From positions 4,778,501 through 4,842,500 of the forward strand of contig NZ_CP117435.1 in NCBI RefSeq assembly GCF_030687495.1: a DNA stretch of 64,000 nucleotides, read 5' to 3'. Position 1 is the stretch's first letter, and each line of letters opens with the position of its first letter. This document shows positions 26,552 to 33,931 of this stretch, piece by piece. The notes beneath the pieces were generated by a model that saw only the letters and a list, made by a program, of their open reading frames with translations, did no database searches and was not told where the DNA came from. The position numbers and the translations under genes were made by a program. The DNA comes from Pseudomonas sp. FP453 (GTDB taxonomy: Bacteria; Pseudomonadota; Gammaproteobacteria; Pseudomonadales; Pseudomonadaceae).

Positions 26552-27482
26552 TCACGCAAAAGGGTGGCGCGGACTATCGATGGCCTTGAGGCCGTGGCGG
26601 CTTATCAACTGCCCATAGCCCCGCACCAGGAAACCACCGCTGCGCGCCAGCCATTGCTCGCGGCGGGCACGGTAGACCGTCGGCAGAAAATACCAGGGCA
26701 GCTTCGGCAAGTCGTGGTGCACCAGGTGCAGGTTGTTGTTGAGGAACAACCAGGACCAGGGCCAGGCCGCTTCGTTGAGCACGCTACGTTGCTCGGGTTG
26801 CGGGTGCGGGCGATGTTCATAGTAGGAACGGATCGACGCCAGGGACAGCGCCGGCACGCTGACTAGCAGCAGGTACTGCCACACCGACAGTGCGCTGAAG
26901 TGGGCGATGAACGCCAGCATCAGCAAGGTGATGGCGCCATGGGCTAGCCACATCGGCCAGGCCTGGGGCAGGCGCTGCCACTCATGGCGCGCCAGCCGCG
27001 TTATCGACAACGGCGCCGCCAAGAGGAAGCGGCCGAGTAGGGTCTTGGTCAACCAATGTACGCCGCGGTCGAACAGCGAGCTGGTGTCCCACTGCTGTTG
27101 GTTGAGGTAGCGGCTTTCCGGGTCGATGCCCGGCAGGGTCAGGTCGTCGTCGTTGTGGTGCAGCAGGTGGCTGTCGCGGTACAGGGTGTAGGGATACCAG
27201 ACGGCAAACGGGGCGTAACCGAGGAGTTTGTTGAGCAGCAGCGAGCGGGTTGGATGGCCGTGGAGCAATTCGTGCTGCACCGACAACCACAGGGTCACCA
27301 GCGGGAATCAGCAACAGCGTGCTCAGCCACAGGCCCAGCCAATGGCTGCCAAGGATCACGGCAAACCAGCCGGCATACACGCCGATCAGCAGCAGCCAGG
27401 TCGGCCATTCGGTCTTGGCGGTGAAACTGTGCGCCAGGGCTTGGATTTCCTGGCGTTGGATCGGGTCAAGGTAATGGGCCAT
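26552..27482 (-). pseudogene. Fatty acid desaturase, frameshifted
   Basis: The N-terminus read from ATG 27482 (MAHYLDPIQRQEIQALAHSF) with its membrane helices is in one frame up to STLLLIP. The remainder, from VTLWLSVQHELLHG to SPRHPFA, is in another. The switch is explained by one extra base in the run GGG at 27303-27305 (plus strand). The downstream part has the three histidine boxes of membrane desaturases: HELLH, RDSHLLHHND and LHLVHH, so the catalytic centre is complete. Repaired length is about 309 residues. It is the first gene of an operon with the PhnD-like protein. Confidence 0.85.
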
Positions 27483-27563
27483 CGTCAGCTCAGAGCAGGT
27501 GTTTCCTGCTCTGTGCATTGGCGCGGGAAAATCTTGCAGATCATTTGCTTCTAAGCTTGGAAC

Positions 27564-27680
27564 TCAATGGCCGAACAGGCCGCTCTCGGACTTCTTGGCT
27601 TTCTTGTCGGCGCGTTTTTCATCGGCGGTCTTTGCCGGTTTTTTCTTCGCGGCTTTCTTTGAATCCATACCTTTGGCCAT
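27564..27680 (-). CDS. Small Lys/Ala-rich protein (38 residues)
   Basis: A 38-residue product starting MAKGMDSKKAAKKKPAKTAD and ending SESGLFGH. It is a strongly basic, lysine-rich, disordered-looking peptide resembling small conserved pseudomonad hypotheticals. GTGGAG lies about 10 bases before the ATG at 27680, and the gene is preceded by a divergent GNAT gene. The upstream frame extension does not look coding. Possibly nucleic-acid-associated; no function is known to me. Confidence 0.65.
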   Translation of the reverse strand: MAKGMDSKKAAKKKPAKTADEKRADKKAKKSESGLFGH

Positions 27681-27783
27681 GATGCATGCTCCACTGACAG
27701 TGAATGTAACAGTGGGTATACCACCTATTGCCCGGCAGAAGGCGCTTATAATCGCGCCCCCTTTCCCACACCTCCTGAACACC

Positions 27784-28221
27784 ATGTCCGAGTTGACCAT
27801 CGATCTGCTGGCAGAGCCCCTGTGGCCGCTGCTGAACAAGTTTTATCGCAGCCACAATTCGTCGATGAAGGCGCTCAAGGGCGGGCGCTTGTGGGTCGCG
27901 CGCGATGGCGAGATCGTCGCCGGCTTGTGCCTGACGCCCGTGGTGGGCGGGCAATGGTTGACCGGGGTATTTGTCGACCCGGCGTATCGCGGCCAGGGGT
28001 TGGCGGCGAAGTTGATTCTTGCGGCGGCTGCGGATGGCGACGGCACGCTGTGGCTGCTGTGCCATCCCGACCTGGAAGGGTTGTACCAGCGCATGGGTTT
28101 TACCCAGGACACGCTGCTGCCCCAATCCCTCAGCGAACGGCTGGTGCGCTACAAACGCAACAAGCCGATGATCGCCATGGGCTTAGAACGTTTGGTGCGG
28201 TCGACCTCGGATAATGTGTGA
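27784..28221 (+). CDS. GNAT-family N-acetyltransferase
   Basis: A 145-residue protein read from ATG 27784 (MSELTIDLLAEPLWPLLNK); the longer frame to the left is non-coding. The acetyl-CoA site is GVFVDPAYRGQGLAAKLILA (V-x-P-x-x-R-G-x-G), preceded by a VAGLCLTPV strand. The substrate is unknown. A clear -10 TATAAT lies at 27747-27752. It is divergent from the small lysine-rich gene. Confidence 0.85.
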   Translation: MSELTIDLLAEPLWPLLNKFYRSHNSSMKALKGGRLWVARDGEIVAGLCLTPVVGGQWLTGVFVDPAYRGQGLAAKLILAAAADGDGTLWLLCHPDLEGLYQRMGFTQDTLLPQSLSERLVRYKRNKPMIAMGLERLVRSTSDNV

Positions 28222-28281
28222 TCGGCCGATAGGGGGCCCATGCTAGCCTCGGCGGCACAGTGGCCCACTTTTCGGATGATC

Positions 28282-29100
28282 ATGAAAACGACGTTTGCAG
28301 TGCTGTCCCTTACCGCCCTCCTCCTCCCGACGTTCAGCCAGGCCGCCGACGCGCCCATCAGCGCCCAGCAGTACGCCAGCGTGCTCGCCGGCAGTTGGCG
28401 CGACCCGGCCAACAGCGCCCGCGACGGGTATCGCCACCCGCAGCAGACCCTGGCGTTTTTCGGCCTGGGCGGCAAACAGACGGTGATCGAAATCACCCCC
28501 GGCGGCGGTTGGTACAGCGAACTGCTGGCGCCGTTGCTCAACGACCACGGGCACTACATCGCCGCCGTACAGGCCGCGAACAGCAGTGCCTACGCGCGCA
28601 CGTCCGCAGAAAACCTGCAGAAGAAGTTTGCGGCAGACCCGGCGCGGTATGGCAAGGCCCAGGTGGTCGAGTTCGAGCCCAAGGCGCCGGTGTTTGGCCC
28701 GCCGGGTTCGGCGGATGCAGTGCTGACCTTTCGCAACGTGCATAACTGGGTGGAAGCAGGCACCGCGCCGGCCACGTTCAGTGCGTTCTACACCGTGTTG
28801 AAACCGGGTGGCGTGCTGGGGGTGGAAGATCACCGGGCGAAGGACGGGGCGCATCTTGCGGCGATCAAGGACACGGGTTACCTGACCACGGCCCAGGTGG
28901 TGAAACTGGCCACCGATGCCGGGTTCAAGCTGGCGGCGCAGAGTGAAGTGAACGCCAACCCGAAGGACACCAAGGATTACCCGGCCGGAGTGTGGACGTT
29001 GCCGCCGACGTTGCGGCTGGGGGAGCAGGATAAGGCCAGGTATGTGGCGATTGGCGAGTCGGATCGGATGACGTTGCGGTTCGTCAAACCTGCCAAATAA
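28282..29100 (+). CDS. Exported methyltransferase-like protein
   Basis: A 272-residue protein read from ATG 28282 (MKTTFAVLSLTALLLPTFSQ), a typical Sec signal peptide cleaved after SQAADA. The mature part has the class I SAM-methyltransferase strand and loop TVIEITPGGGWYSELLAP (motif I), DAVLTFRNVHNW and a VLKPGGVLGVEDHR motif. A class I methyltransferase fold behind an export signal is odd, because SAM is not known to be available outside the cytoplasm. The family (often called class I SAM-dependent methyltransferase, periplasmic) is conserved but its substrate is unknown to me. Confidence 0.82.
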   Translation: MKTTFAVLSLTALLLPTFSQAADAPISAQQYASVLAGSWRDPANSARDGYRHPQQTLAFFGLGGKQTVIEITPGGGWYSELLAPLLNDHGHYIAAVQAANSSAYARTSAENLQKKFAADPARYGKAQVVEFEPKAPVFGPPGSADAVLTFRNVHNWVEAGTAPATFSAFYTVLKPGGVLGVEDHRAKDGAHLAAIKDTGYLTTAQVVKLATDAGFKLAAQSEVNANPKDTKDYPAGVWTLPPTLRLGEQDKARYVAIGESDRMTLRFVKPAK

Positions 29101-29121
29101 ACAGGCTCAACACAGAACCAA

Positions 29122-29210
29122 TGTGGGAGCTGGCTTGCCTGCGATAGCGGTCTGACAGTCACAGCTTCAGTGACTGATCTACCGCTATCGCAGGCAAGCC
29201 AGCTCCCACA
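29122..29210. repeat. REP doublet 10
   Basis: Inverted pair of the GAGCTGGCTTGCCTGCGATAGCGG type between convergent genes; its loop holds further mirrored CAGTCAC / GTGACTG sequence. Confidence 0.9.
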
Positions 29211-29235
29211 GTTTTGATCTCAGTGAACCTGAAAA

Positions 29236-29775
29236 TCAGGCGTCGGCCGTGGGGTCCATGTCGGGGAACATCACTTCGATAAAGCCGAACTTGGTGAAAT
29301 CGGTGATCCGCGACGGGTACAGCCGCCCGATCAGGTGATCGCACTCATGCTGCACCACCCGCGCATGGAAACCCTCGGCAATGCGCACGATGGGCTCACC
29401 CTTGGGATCAAAACCTTCGTAACGGATCTGCTGGTAGCGGTCCACCGCCCCGCGCAGACCGGGCACGGACAGGCAACCCTCGAAACCCTCTTCCAGCACC
29501 GGACTCAACGGCGTGATCAGCGGGTTGATCAGGATGGTCTGCGGCACCGGCGGCGCGTCCGGGTAGCGTTCGCTGGCCTCGAAACCAAAGATCACCAGTT
29601 GCAGGTCAACACCGATCTGCGGCGCGGCCAGGCCGACACCGCCGACGTGTTCCATGGTCTGGAACATGTCATCGATCAATTGCCACAGCTCGGGGCTGTC
29701 GAACATCTCCGGGGGCACCGGTGGCGCGATGCGCAGCAGGCGCTCGTCGCCCATTTTCAGGATTTCACGGATCAT
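29236..29775 (-). CDS. def: Peptide deformylase
   Basis: A 179-residue enzyme that removes the formyl group from new protein N-termini in the cytoplasm. All three deformylase motifs are present: [10 protein letters not shown] near residue 46, EGCLSVPG (metal Cys) near 98 and the metal site QHECDH near 139. It is a second or alternative copy type compared with the def gene usually paired with fmt, which is not here. It starts 3 bases after the stop of the yihY-family gene and is therefore probably translated from the same transcript. Confidence 0.93.
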   Translation of the reverse strand: MIREILKMGDERLLRIAPPVPPEMFDSPELWQLIDDMFQTMEHVGGVGLAAPQIGVDLQLVIFGFEASERYPDAPPVPQTILINPLITPLSPVLEEGFEGCLSVPGLRGAVDRYQQIRYEGFDPKGEPIVRIAEGFHARVVQHECDHLIGRLYPSRITDFTKFGFIEVMFPDMDPTADA

Positions 29776-29778
29776 CGA

Positions 29779-30723
29779 TCAGACTTCATCAGTGGTGGGC
29801 TTGGAATGGTCCCGGCCAAGGCCCGAGACGTGTTGTTTTTCCTGCGGCGGCTCATCGAAATCCTTGGCCCCCGGCGCCTTGCCTTCGGCCGACATGTGTT
29901 CGATCACGGCATTCATCTCCGCCCCCAGCAACAGCACCGCGGCGGAAATATAGAAGTACAGCAGCAACACGATGATCGCACCGATACTGCCATACATGGC
30001 GTTGTAGTCGGCGAAGGTTTTCACGTAGTAGCCAAAACCCAGGGACGCGACGATCCACACCACCACCGCCAACACCGAGCCTGGGGTGATAAAGCGGAAT
30101 TTCTGCTTCACGTCGGGCATCACGTAGTACATGAGGGCCACGGCGAACATCAGCAGGACCACGATCAGCGGCCAACGCAGGATAGTCCACAGGGTGACCA
30201 CGAATTCCTGCATGCCGATCTGCCCGGCCAGCCACTCCATCACTTGCGGACCGAGCACCATCAGCGCGGCGGCGGCCAGCAACATGCCGGCGATACCGAC
30301 GGTGTAGAAAATCGACAGCGGGAAGCGCTTCCAGATCGGCCGGCCTTCGACCACGTCATAGGCGGCGTTCATCGCGCTCATCATCAGGCGCACGCCGGCC
30401 GATGCGGTCCACAGGGCAATCACGATACCTACCGAGAGCAGGCCGCCCTTGGATTGCTGCAACTGGTCGATCACCGGGTTGACCTGCTCCAGGGCCTGGG
30501 GCGGCAACACCAGTTCCGACTGCAAGCGCAGCCAGGTGAAGAAGTCGGGCAGGTGCAGGAAACCGATCAGGGCGATGAGGAACAGCAGGAAGGGGAATAG
30601 CGAGAACAGCATCTGGTAGGCCAACGCCGAGGCGTAGGTGGACATCTCGTCATCGACAAACTCTTTGACGGTGCGCACCAGTACTTTGTGGAGCTTGAGG
30701 CCGTTGAGGACCGGAAAAATCAT
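29779..30723 (-). CDS. YihY/BrkB-family inner-membrane protein
   Basis: A 314-residue membrane protein with about six hydrophobic helices, among them SALAYQMLFSLFPFLLFLIA near residues 33-52, ALWTASAGVRLMMSAMNAAY and an ISAAVLLLGAEMNAVIEH segment near the C-terminal helix. This is the YihY (formerly ribonuclease BN, in error) family; function is unproven, though virulence or serum-resistance links (BrkB) and transport have been suggested. AAGGAGACGCT precedes the ATG. It heads a two-gene unit with def. Its C-terminus is hydrophilic and cytoplasmic. Confidence 0.9.
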   Translation of the reverse strand: MIFPVLNGLKLHKVLVRTVKEFVDDEMSTYASALAYQMLFSLFPFLLFLIALIGFLHLPDFFTWLRLQSELVLPPQALEQVNPVIDQLQQSKGGLLSVGIVIALWTASAGVRLMMSAMNAAYDVVEGRPIWKRFPLSIFYTVGIAGMLLAAAALMVLGPQVMEWLAGQIGMQEFVVTLWTILRWPLIVVLLMFAVALMYYVMPDVKQKFRFITPGSVLAVVVWIVASLGFGYYVKTFADYNAMYGSIGAIIVLLLYFYISAAVLLLGAEMNAVIEHMSAEGKAPGAKDFDEPPQEKQHVSGLGRDHSKPTTDEV

Positions 30724-30844
30724 AGCGTCTCCTTTCGCCGCAAAAAGATTGAGTTCAAGGGCGACTCAGGGGCCGTTTTCTACAACAAGGTAGCTTATTT
30801 GGCGACCTTGAAACAATTTCGAAACTTTAACTGCATCCGGTGAC

Positions 30845-30871
30845 AAAAAAACGGCCATCCGTGGATGGCCG
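30845..30871 (-). terminator. Rho-independent terminator of the CsbD gene
   Basis: On the minus strand CGGCCATCC-AC-GGATGGCCG is followed by seven T, beginning 22 bases after the csbD-type stop codon. A standard intrinsic terminator. Confidence 0.85.
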
Positions 30872-30893
30872 CTGTCGCTGCTCAAGTACCCGC

Positions 30894-31079
30894 CTATTTG
30901 ACGGCTTTCTTGACGGCGTCCTTGGTGTCGCCAATGGCTTTTTCGACCTGGCCTTTCTTTTCCTGCACCACGCCTTCAGCGTGCAGTTTGTCGTTGCCGG
31001 TGACTTTGCCGATGCCTTGCTTGATGTTGCCGACGGCTTCGTCTTTCAAACCTTTTGCCTTATCCGCTGTGCTGCCCAT
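30894..31079 (-). CDS. CsbD-family stress protein
   Basis: A 61-residue protein read from ATG 31079 ([19 protein letters not shown]), with CGGAGAAATACC before it. The CsbD repeat pattern K-G-x-x-x-E-x-x-G-x-x-x-Q appears as [20 protein letters not shown] and [20 protein letters not shown]. CsbD proteins are small, hydrophilic and often induced in general stress or stationary phase; the biochemical role is unknown. Monocistronic with its own terminator. Confidence 0.9.
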   Translation of the reverse strand: MGSTADKAKGLKDEAVGNIKQGIGKVTGNDKLHAEGVVQEKKGQVEKAIGDTKDAVKKAVK

Positions 31080-31279
31080 GGTATTTCTCCGATAGAACAT
31101 TCAAGGGTTTTGGTCATTACCTAGAGATTGACCCGGCGCTGTCCGGCAGAGTTTCAATTATTTTTCGATGGGCATTTCATCGCCAGGCGCAGGTTTGGCT
31201 TTATGTTTTGCGGCCAACCCACGAGAATGCCCGGCACATTCAGGCTATAACGCTGAATAACAGATCCCGTAGGAAGGTT

Positions 31280-31657
31280 ATGAAACTCAATAAAGCACAG
31301 GCCATCGCCCGCAGAAACACCGAACTGGGCGGTGCCGTACTCGGCGTCAACAACTGCCACTTCACTGACCTGGACAGCCGACGCAACATCTGGTGGTTCG
31401 ACCTGCCGGTGGTGCGTATCGGCGTGGGCCAGTACGAGTGGATCCACCTGTTGATGCACAACGCCGAGACTGACCAGTTGCTGCACCTGAAGGTGCCGAC
31501 CGTGTTCCTGCGTGAGCACATCGAAGGCTTGGTGGTGCGCAATGCGAACAAGCGCAAGCCGGAGATCACCCTGGAGTTGAGCGCGGATAAGGATTCGTTC
31601 CTGAAGGATGTGCGGCCAGCGGGTGCGGGCATCAGCTTCGCGCAGTTTGCCCTGTAA
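31280..31657 (+). CDS. Conserved hypothetical protein
   Basis: A 125-residue protein read from ATG 31280 (MKLNKAQAIARRNTELGGAV), placed directly after the strong ribosome site AGGAAGG. It has no signal or membrane segment. Mixed alpha/beta sequence: NNCHFTDLDSRRNIWWFDLP, then GVGQYEWIHLLMHNAE and a C-terminal basic segment RNANKRKPEITLEL. I do not recognise the family. The codon pattern and ribosome site make it a real gene. It is monocistronic, followed by a REP. Confidence 0.75.
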   Translation: MKLNKAQAIARRNTELGGAVLGVNNCHFTDLDSRRNIWWFDLPVVRIGVGQYEWIHLLMHNAETDQLLHLKVPTVFLREHIEGLVVRNANKRKPEITLELSADKDSFLKDVRPAGAGISFAQFAL

Positions 31658-31691
31658 AAACCCGGCCCAAAATCTGTGGCCGATTGGCTTG

Positions 31692-31780
31692 TGTGGGAGC
31701 TGGCTTGCCTGCGATAGCGGTGGGTCAGTCTCTGAAGAAGTGACTGATATACCGCTATCGCAGGCAAGCCAGCTCCCACA
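31692..31780. repeat. REP doublet 11 with partial outer head
   Basis: Inverted pair of the GAGCTGGCTTGCCTGCGATAGCGG type. It is preceded by CTGTGGCCGATTGGCTTG, a degraded second head abutting the first. Confidence 0.88.
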
Positions 31781-31822
31781 TGGGATTGCATTCCAATCCA
31801 ATCGTGGGAATCAGCAGGCAAT

Positions 31823-31850
31823 AAAAAACCCCGCATTCGCGGGGTTTTTT
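31823..31850. terminator. Bidirectional intrinsic terminator
   Basis: AAAAAACCCCGC - ATTC - GCGGGGTTTTTT, a perfect 12-base arm, lies 6 bases beyond the end of fadD1 and ends transcription from that side; it can also stop the rightward gene. Confidence 0.92.
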
Positions 31851-31856
31851 ATTGGG

Positions 31857-33548
31857 TTACTTCTTGAGACCGAGCTTCTTCAGCTCTTCATCACGCAACT
31901 CACGGCGCAGGATCTTGCCCACGTTGGTCGTCGGCAAGGCATCGCGGAATTCCACGAGCTTGGGCACCTTGTAGGCGGTGACGTTGGCGCGCATATGCTC
32001 CATCACCTGGTCCTTGGTCAAGGTGGCGCCCGGCTTGACCACGATGAAGATCTTGATGATCTCACCGGACTTCTCGTCCGGCACACCAATGGCCGCGCAT
32101 TGCAGCACGCCCGGCAGGCCGGCCAGCACGTCTTCCAGCTCATTGGGGTACACGTTGAAGCCCGAGACCAGGATCATGTCCTTCTTGCGGTCGACGATGC
32201 GCATGTAGCCGTCCGGCTGGATGATCGCGATGTCGCCGGTCTTCAACCAGCCTTCGCTGTCGAGCATCTCGTCGGTGGCGTCCTGGCGCTGCCAGTAGCC
32301 CTTCATCACCTGCGGGCCCTTCACGCACAGCTCGCCGGTTTCGCCCAGCGGCAACTCGCTGCCATCATCGGCGATGACCTTGCACACGGTGGACGGCACG
32401 GGAATGCCGATGGTGCCGACCTGGATATGCTGGATCGGGTTCACGGTGGCCACCGGGCTGGTTTCGGTCATGCCGTAGCCTTCGCAGATGCCACAACCGG
32501 TCACGGCCTTCCAACGCTCGGCGGCCGCCAGTTGCAGGGCCATGCCGCCCGACAGGGTGACTTTCAGCGCCGAGAAGTCCAGCTTGCGGAACGCCTCGTT
32601 GTTGCACAACGCCACGAACAGCGTGTTCAGGCCGACAAAGCCGCTGAACTTCCACTTCGACAGTTCCTTGACCATCGCCGGCAGGTCGCGCGGGTTGCTG
32701 ATCAGGATGTTGTGGTTGCCGATCAGCATCATCGCCATGCAATGAAAGGTGAACGCATAGATGTGGTACAGCGGCAGCGGCGTGATCAGGATCTCGCAGC
32801 CCTCATTGAGGTTGGAGCCCATCAGCGCCTTGCATTGCAGCATGTTGGCGACGAGGTTGCGGTGGGTGAGCATCGCGCCCTTGGCCACGCCGGTGGTGCC
32901 GCCGGTGTATTGCAGGACCGCGACATCGCCGCTCGCCGGGCTGGCGTCGCTGACCGGTTGGCCGTGCCCCTTGGCCAGCACGTCGTTGAACTTGATCGCG
33001 TCTGGCAGGTGATAGGCCGGGACCATCTTCTTCACGTACTTGATCACGCTGTTGATCAGCAAGCGCTTGAGCGGCGGCAACAGGTCGGCGACTTCGGTGA
33101 CGATCACGTGCTTGACGGCGGTCTTGGGCACGACTTTTTCGGCCAGGTGCGCCATGTTGGCCAGGCAGACCAGGGCCTTGGCGCCGGAGTCGTTGAATTG
33201 GTGTTCCATTTCCCGCGCGGTGTACAGCGGGTTGGTGTTGACCACGATCAGGCCAGCCCGGATGGCACCGAAGACGGCGACCGGGTATTGCAGGACGTTG
33301 GGCAACTGCACGGCGATGCGATCGCCGGGCTTCAAGTCGGTGTGCTGTTGCAGATACGCGGCGAACGCGCCGGACAATTCGTACAACTCACCGTAGGTGA
33401 TTGTCTTGCCCAGGTTGCTGAAAGCCGGTTTGTTGGCGAAGCGCTGGCAGGACTGCTTCAGTACCGCCTGAATATTTGGATACTCGTCTGGATTGATCTC
33501 TGGAGCAATCCCGGCGGGGTACTTATCCTTCCAAAAGTCTTCGTTCAT
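31857..33548 (-). CDS. fadD1: Long-chain fatty acid-CoA ligase (first copy)
   Basis: A 563-residue AMP-forming acyl-CoA synthetase. Motifs: YTGGTTGVAKGAML (P-loop-like, residue about 213), YGMTETSP (A5) near 368, and KTGDIAIIQPDGYMRIVDRKKDMI (A7-A8). It activates long-chain fatty acids at the inner face of the membrane for beta-oxidation. GGAGTGGGCTTCC precedes the ATG. It lies after a second, similar ligase gene in the same direction, an arrangement I recall for fadD1-fadD2 of P. aeruginosa. The spacer between the two holds a palindrome and a REP, so expression can differ. Confidence 0.9.
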   Translation of the reverse strand: MNEDFWKDKYPAGIAPEINPDEYPNIQAVLKQSCQRFANKPAFSNLGKTITYGELYELSGAFAAYLQQHTDLKPGDRIAVQLPNVLQYPVAVFGAIRAGLIVVNTNPLYTAREMEHQFNDSGAKALVCLANMAHLAEKVVPKTAVKHVIVTEVADLLPPLKRLLINSVIKYVKKMVPAYHLPDAIKFNDVLAKGHGQPVSDASPASGDVAVLQYTGGTTGVAKGAMLTHRNLVANMLQCKALMGSNLNEGCEILITPLPLYHIYAFTFHCMAMMLIGNHNILISNPRDLPAMVKELSKWKFSGFVGLNTLFVALCNNEAFRKLDFSALKVTLSGGMALQLAAAERWKAVTGCGICEGYGMTETSPVATVNPIQHIQVGTIGIPVPSTVCKVIADDGSELPLGETGELCVKGPQVMKGYWQRQDATDEMLDSEGWLKTGDIAIIQPDGYMRIVDRKKDMILVSGFNVYPNELEDVLAGLPGVLQCAAIGVPDEKSGEIIKIFIVVKPGATLTKDQVMEHMRANVTAYKVPKLVEFRDALPTTNVGKILRRELRDEELKKLGLKK

Positions 33549-33580
33549 GGAAGCCCACTCCTCAGCGACGCGAATTCATC

Positions 33581-33597
33581 ATCGCATTTGATGCGAT
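33581..33597. promoter_or_regulatory. Palindrome upstream of fadD1
   Basis: ATCGCAT-TTG-ATGCGAT, a perfect 7-base inverted repeat 33 bases before the fadD1 start. A regulator site or leader hairpin; it does not match the PsrA box (GAAAC-N4-GTTTC) expected for fatty acid control. Confidence 0.4.
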
Positions 33598-33822
33598 TAT
33601 TATTGGTGTATGTTTTTTTAGGTGAATCTGGCGCTTTCAAGCAGGCCGAGACGTCACAAAGCGCGCCGAGAGTAGCAGCTTTGCCAAGGGCCGCCTAGAG
33701 CCAAACGCGGGCCCCACAGTCATATTCGCGACTGTCCTACAATATTTGGTCACACTATAAACAACCCTGAAATACCCCTGCAAAAGGCTCTGGAATGCAC
33801 TTTCCAGGGCAACAAAAGACAA

Positions 33823-33912
33823 TGTGGGAGCTGGCTTGCCTGCGATAGCGGTCCATCAGTCGATACATCCAGTGACTGAAACACCGTTATCGCAGGCAAG
33901 CCAGCTCCCACA
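33823..33912. repeat. REP doublet 12
   Basis: Inverted pair of the GAGCTGGCTTGCCTGCGATAGCGG type, 19 bases after the fadD2 stop, between two tandem leftward genes. Confidence 0.9.
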
Positions 33913-33931
33913 TTGTTTAGCGCATTTCACA

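Larger units (their letters stand above)
33549..33931. other. Gap of 383 bases between fadD1 and fadD2
   Basis: It contains the fadD1 leader with the palindrome at 33581-33597, an AANAANAA-like tract at 33597-33604 (minus strand), AT-rich sequence around 33600-33800 likely to hold a promoter, and REP doublet 12. I see no gene. Confidence 0.6.

Noticed and set aside
33597..33604. AATAATAA tract in the fadD1 leader as a sixth Crc/Hfq site
   Set aside because: It lies about 50 bases from the start codon, not at the ribosome site, so it was not counted with the other five.
31608..33698. A 696-codon open frame on the plus strand opposite fadD1
   Set aside because: It is the mirror of a well-supported acyl-CoA ligase in GC-rich DNA; the translation is low-complexity (H, Q, R, D, V-rich) and reads through a REP and a terminator.
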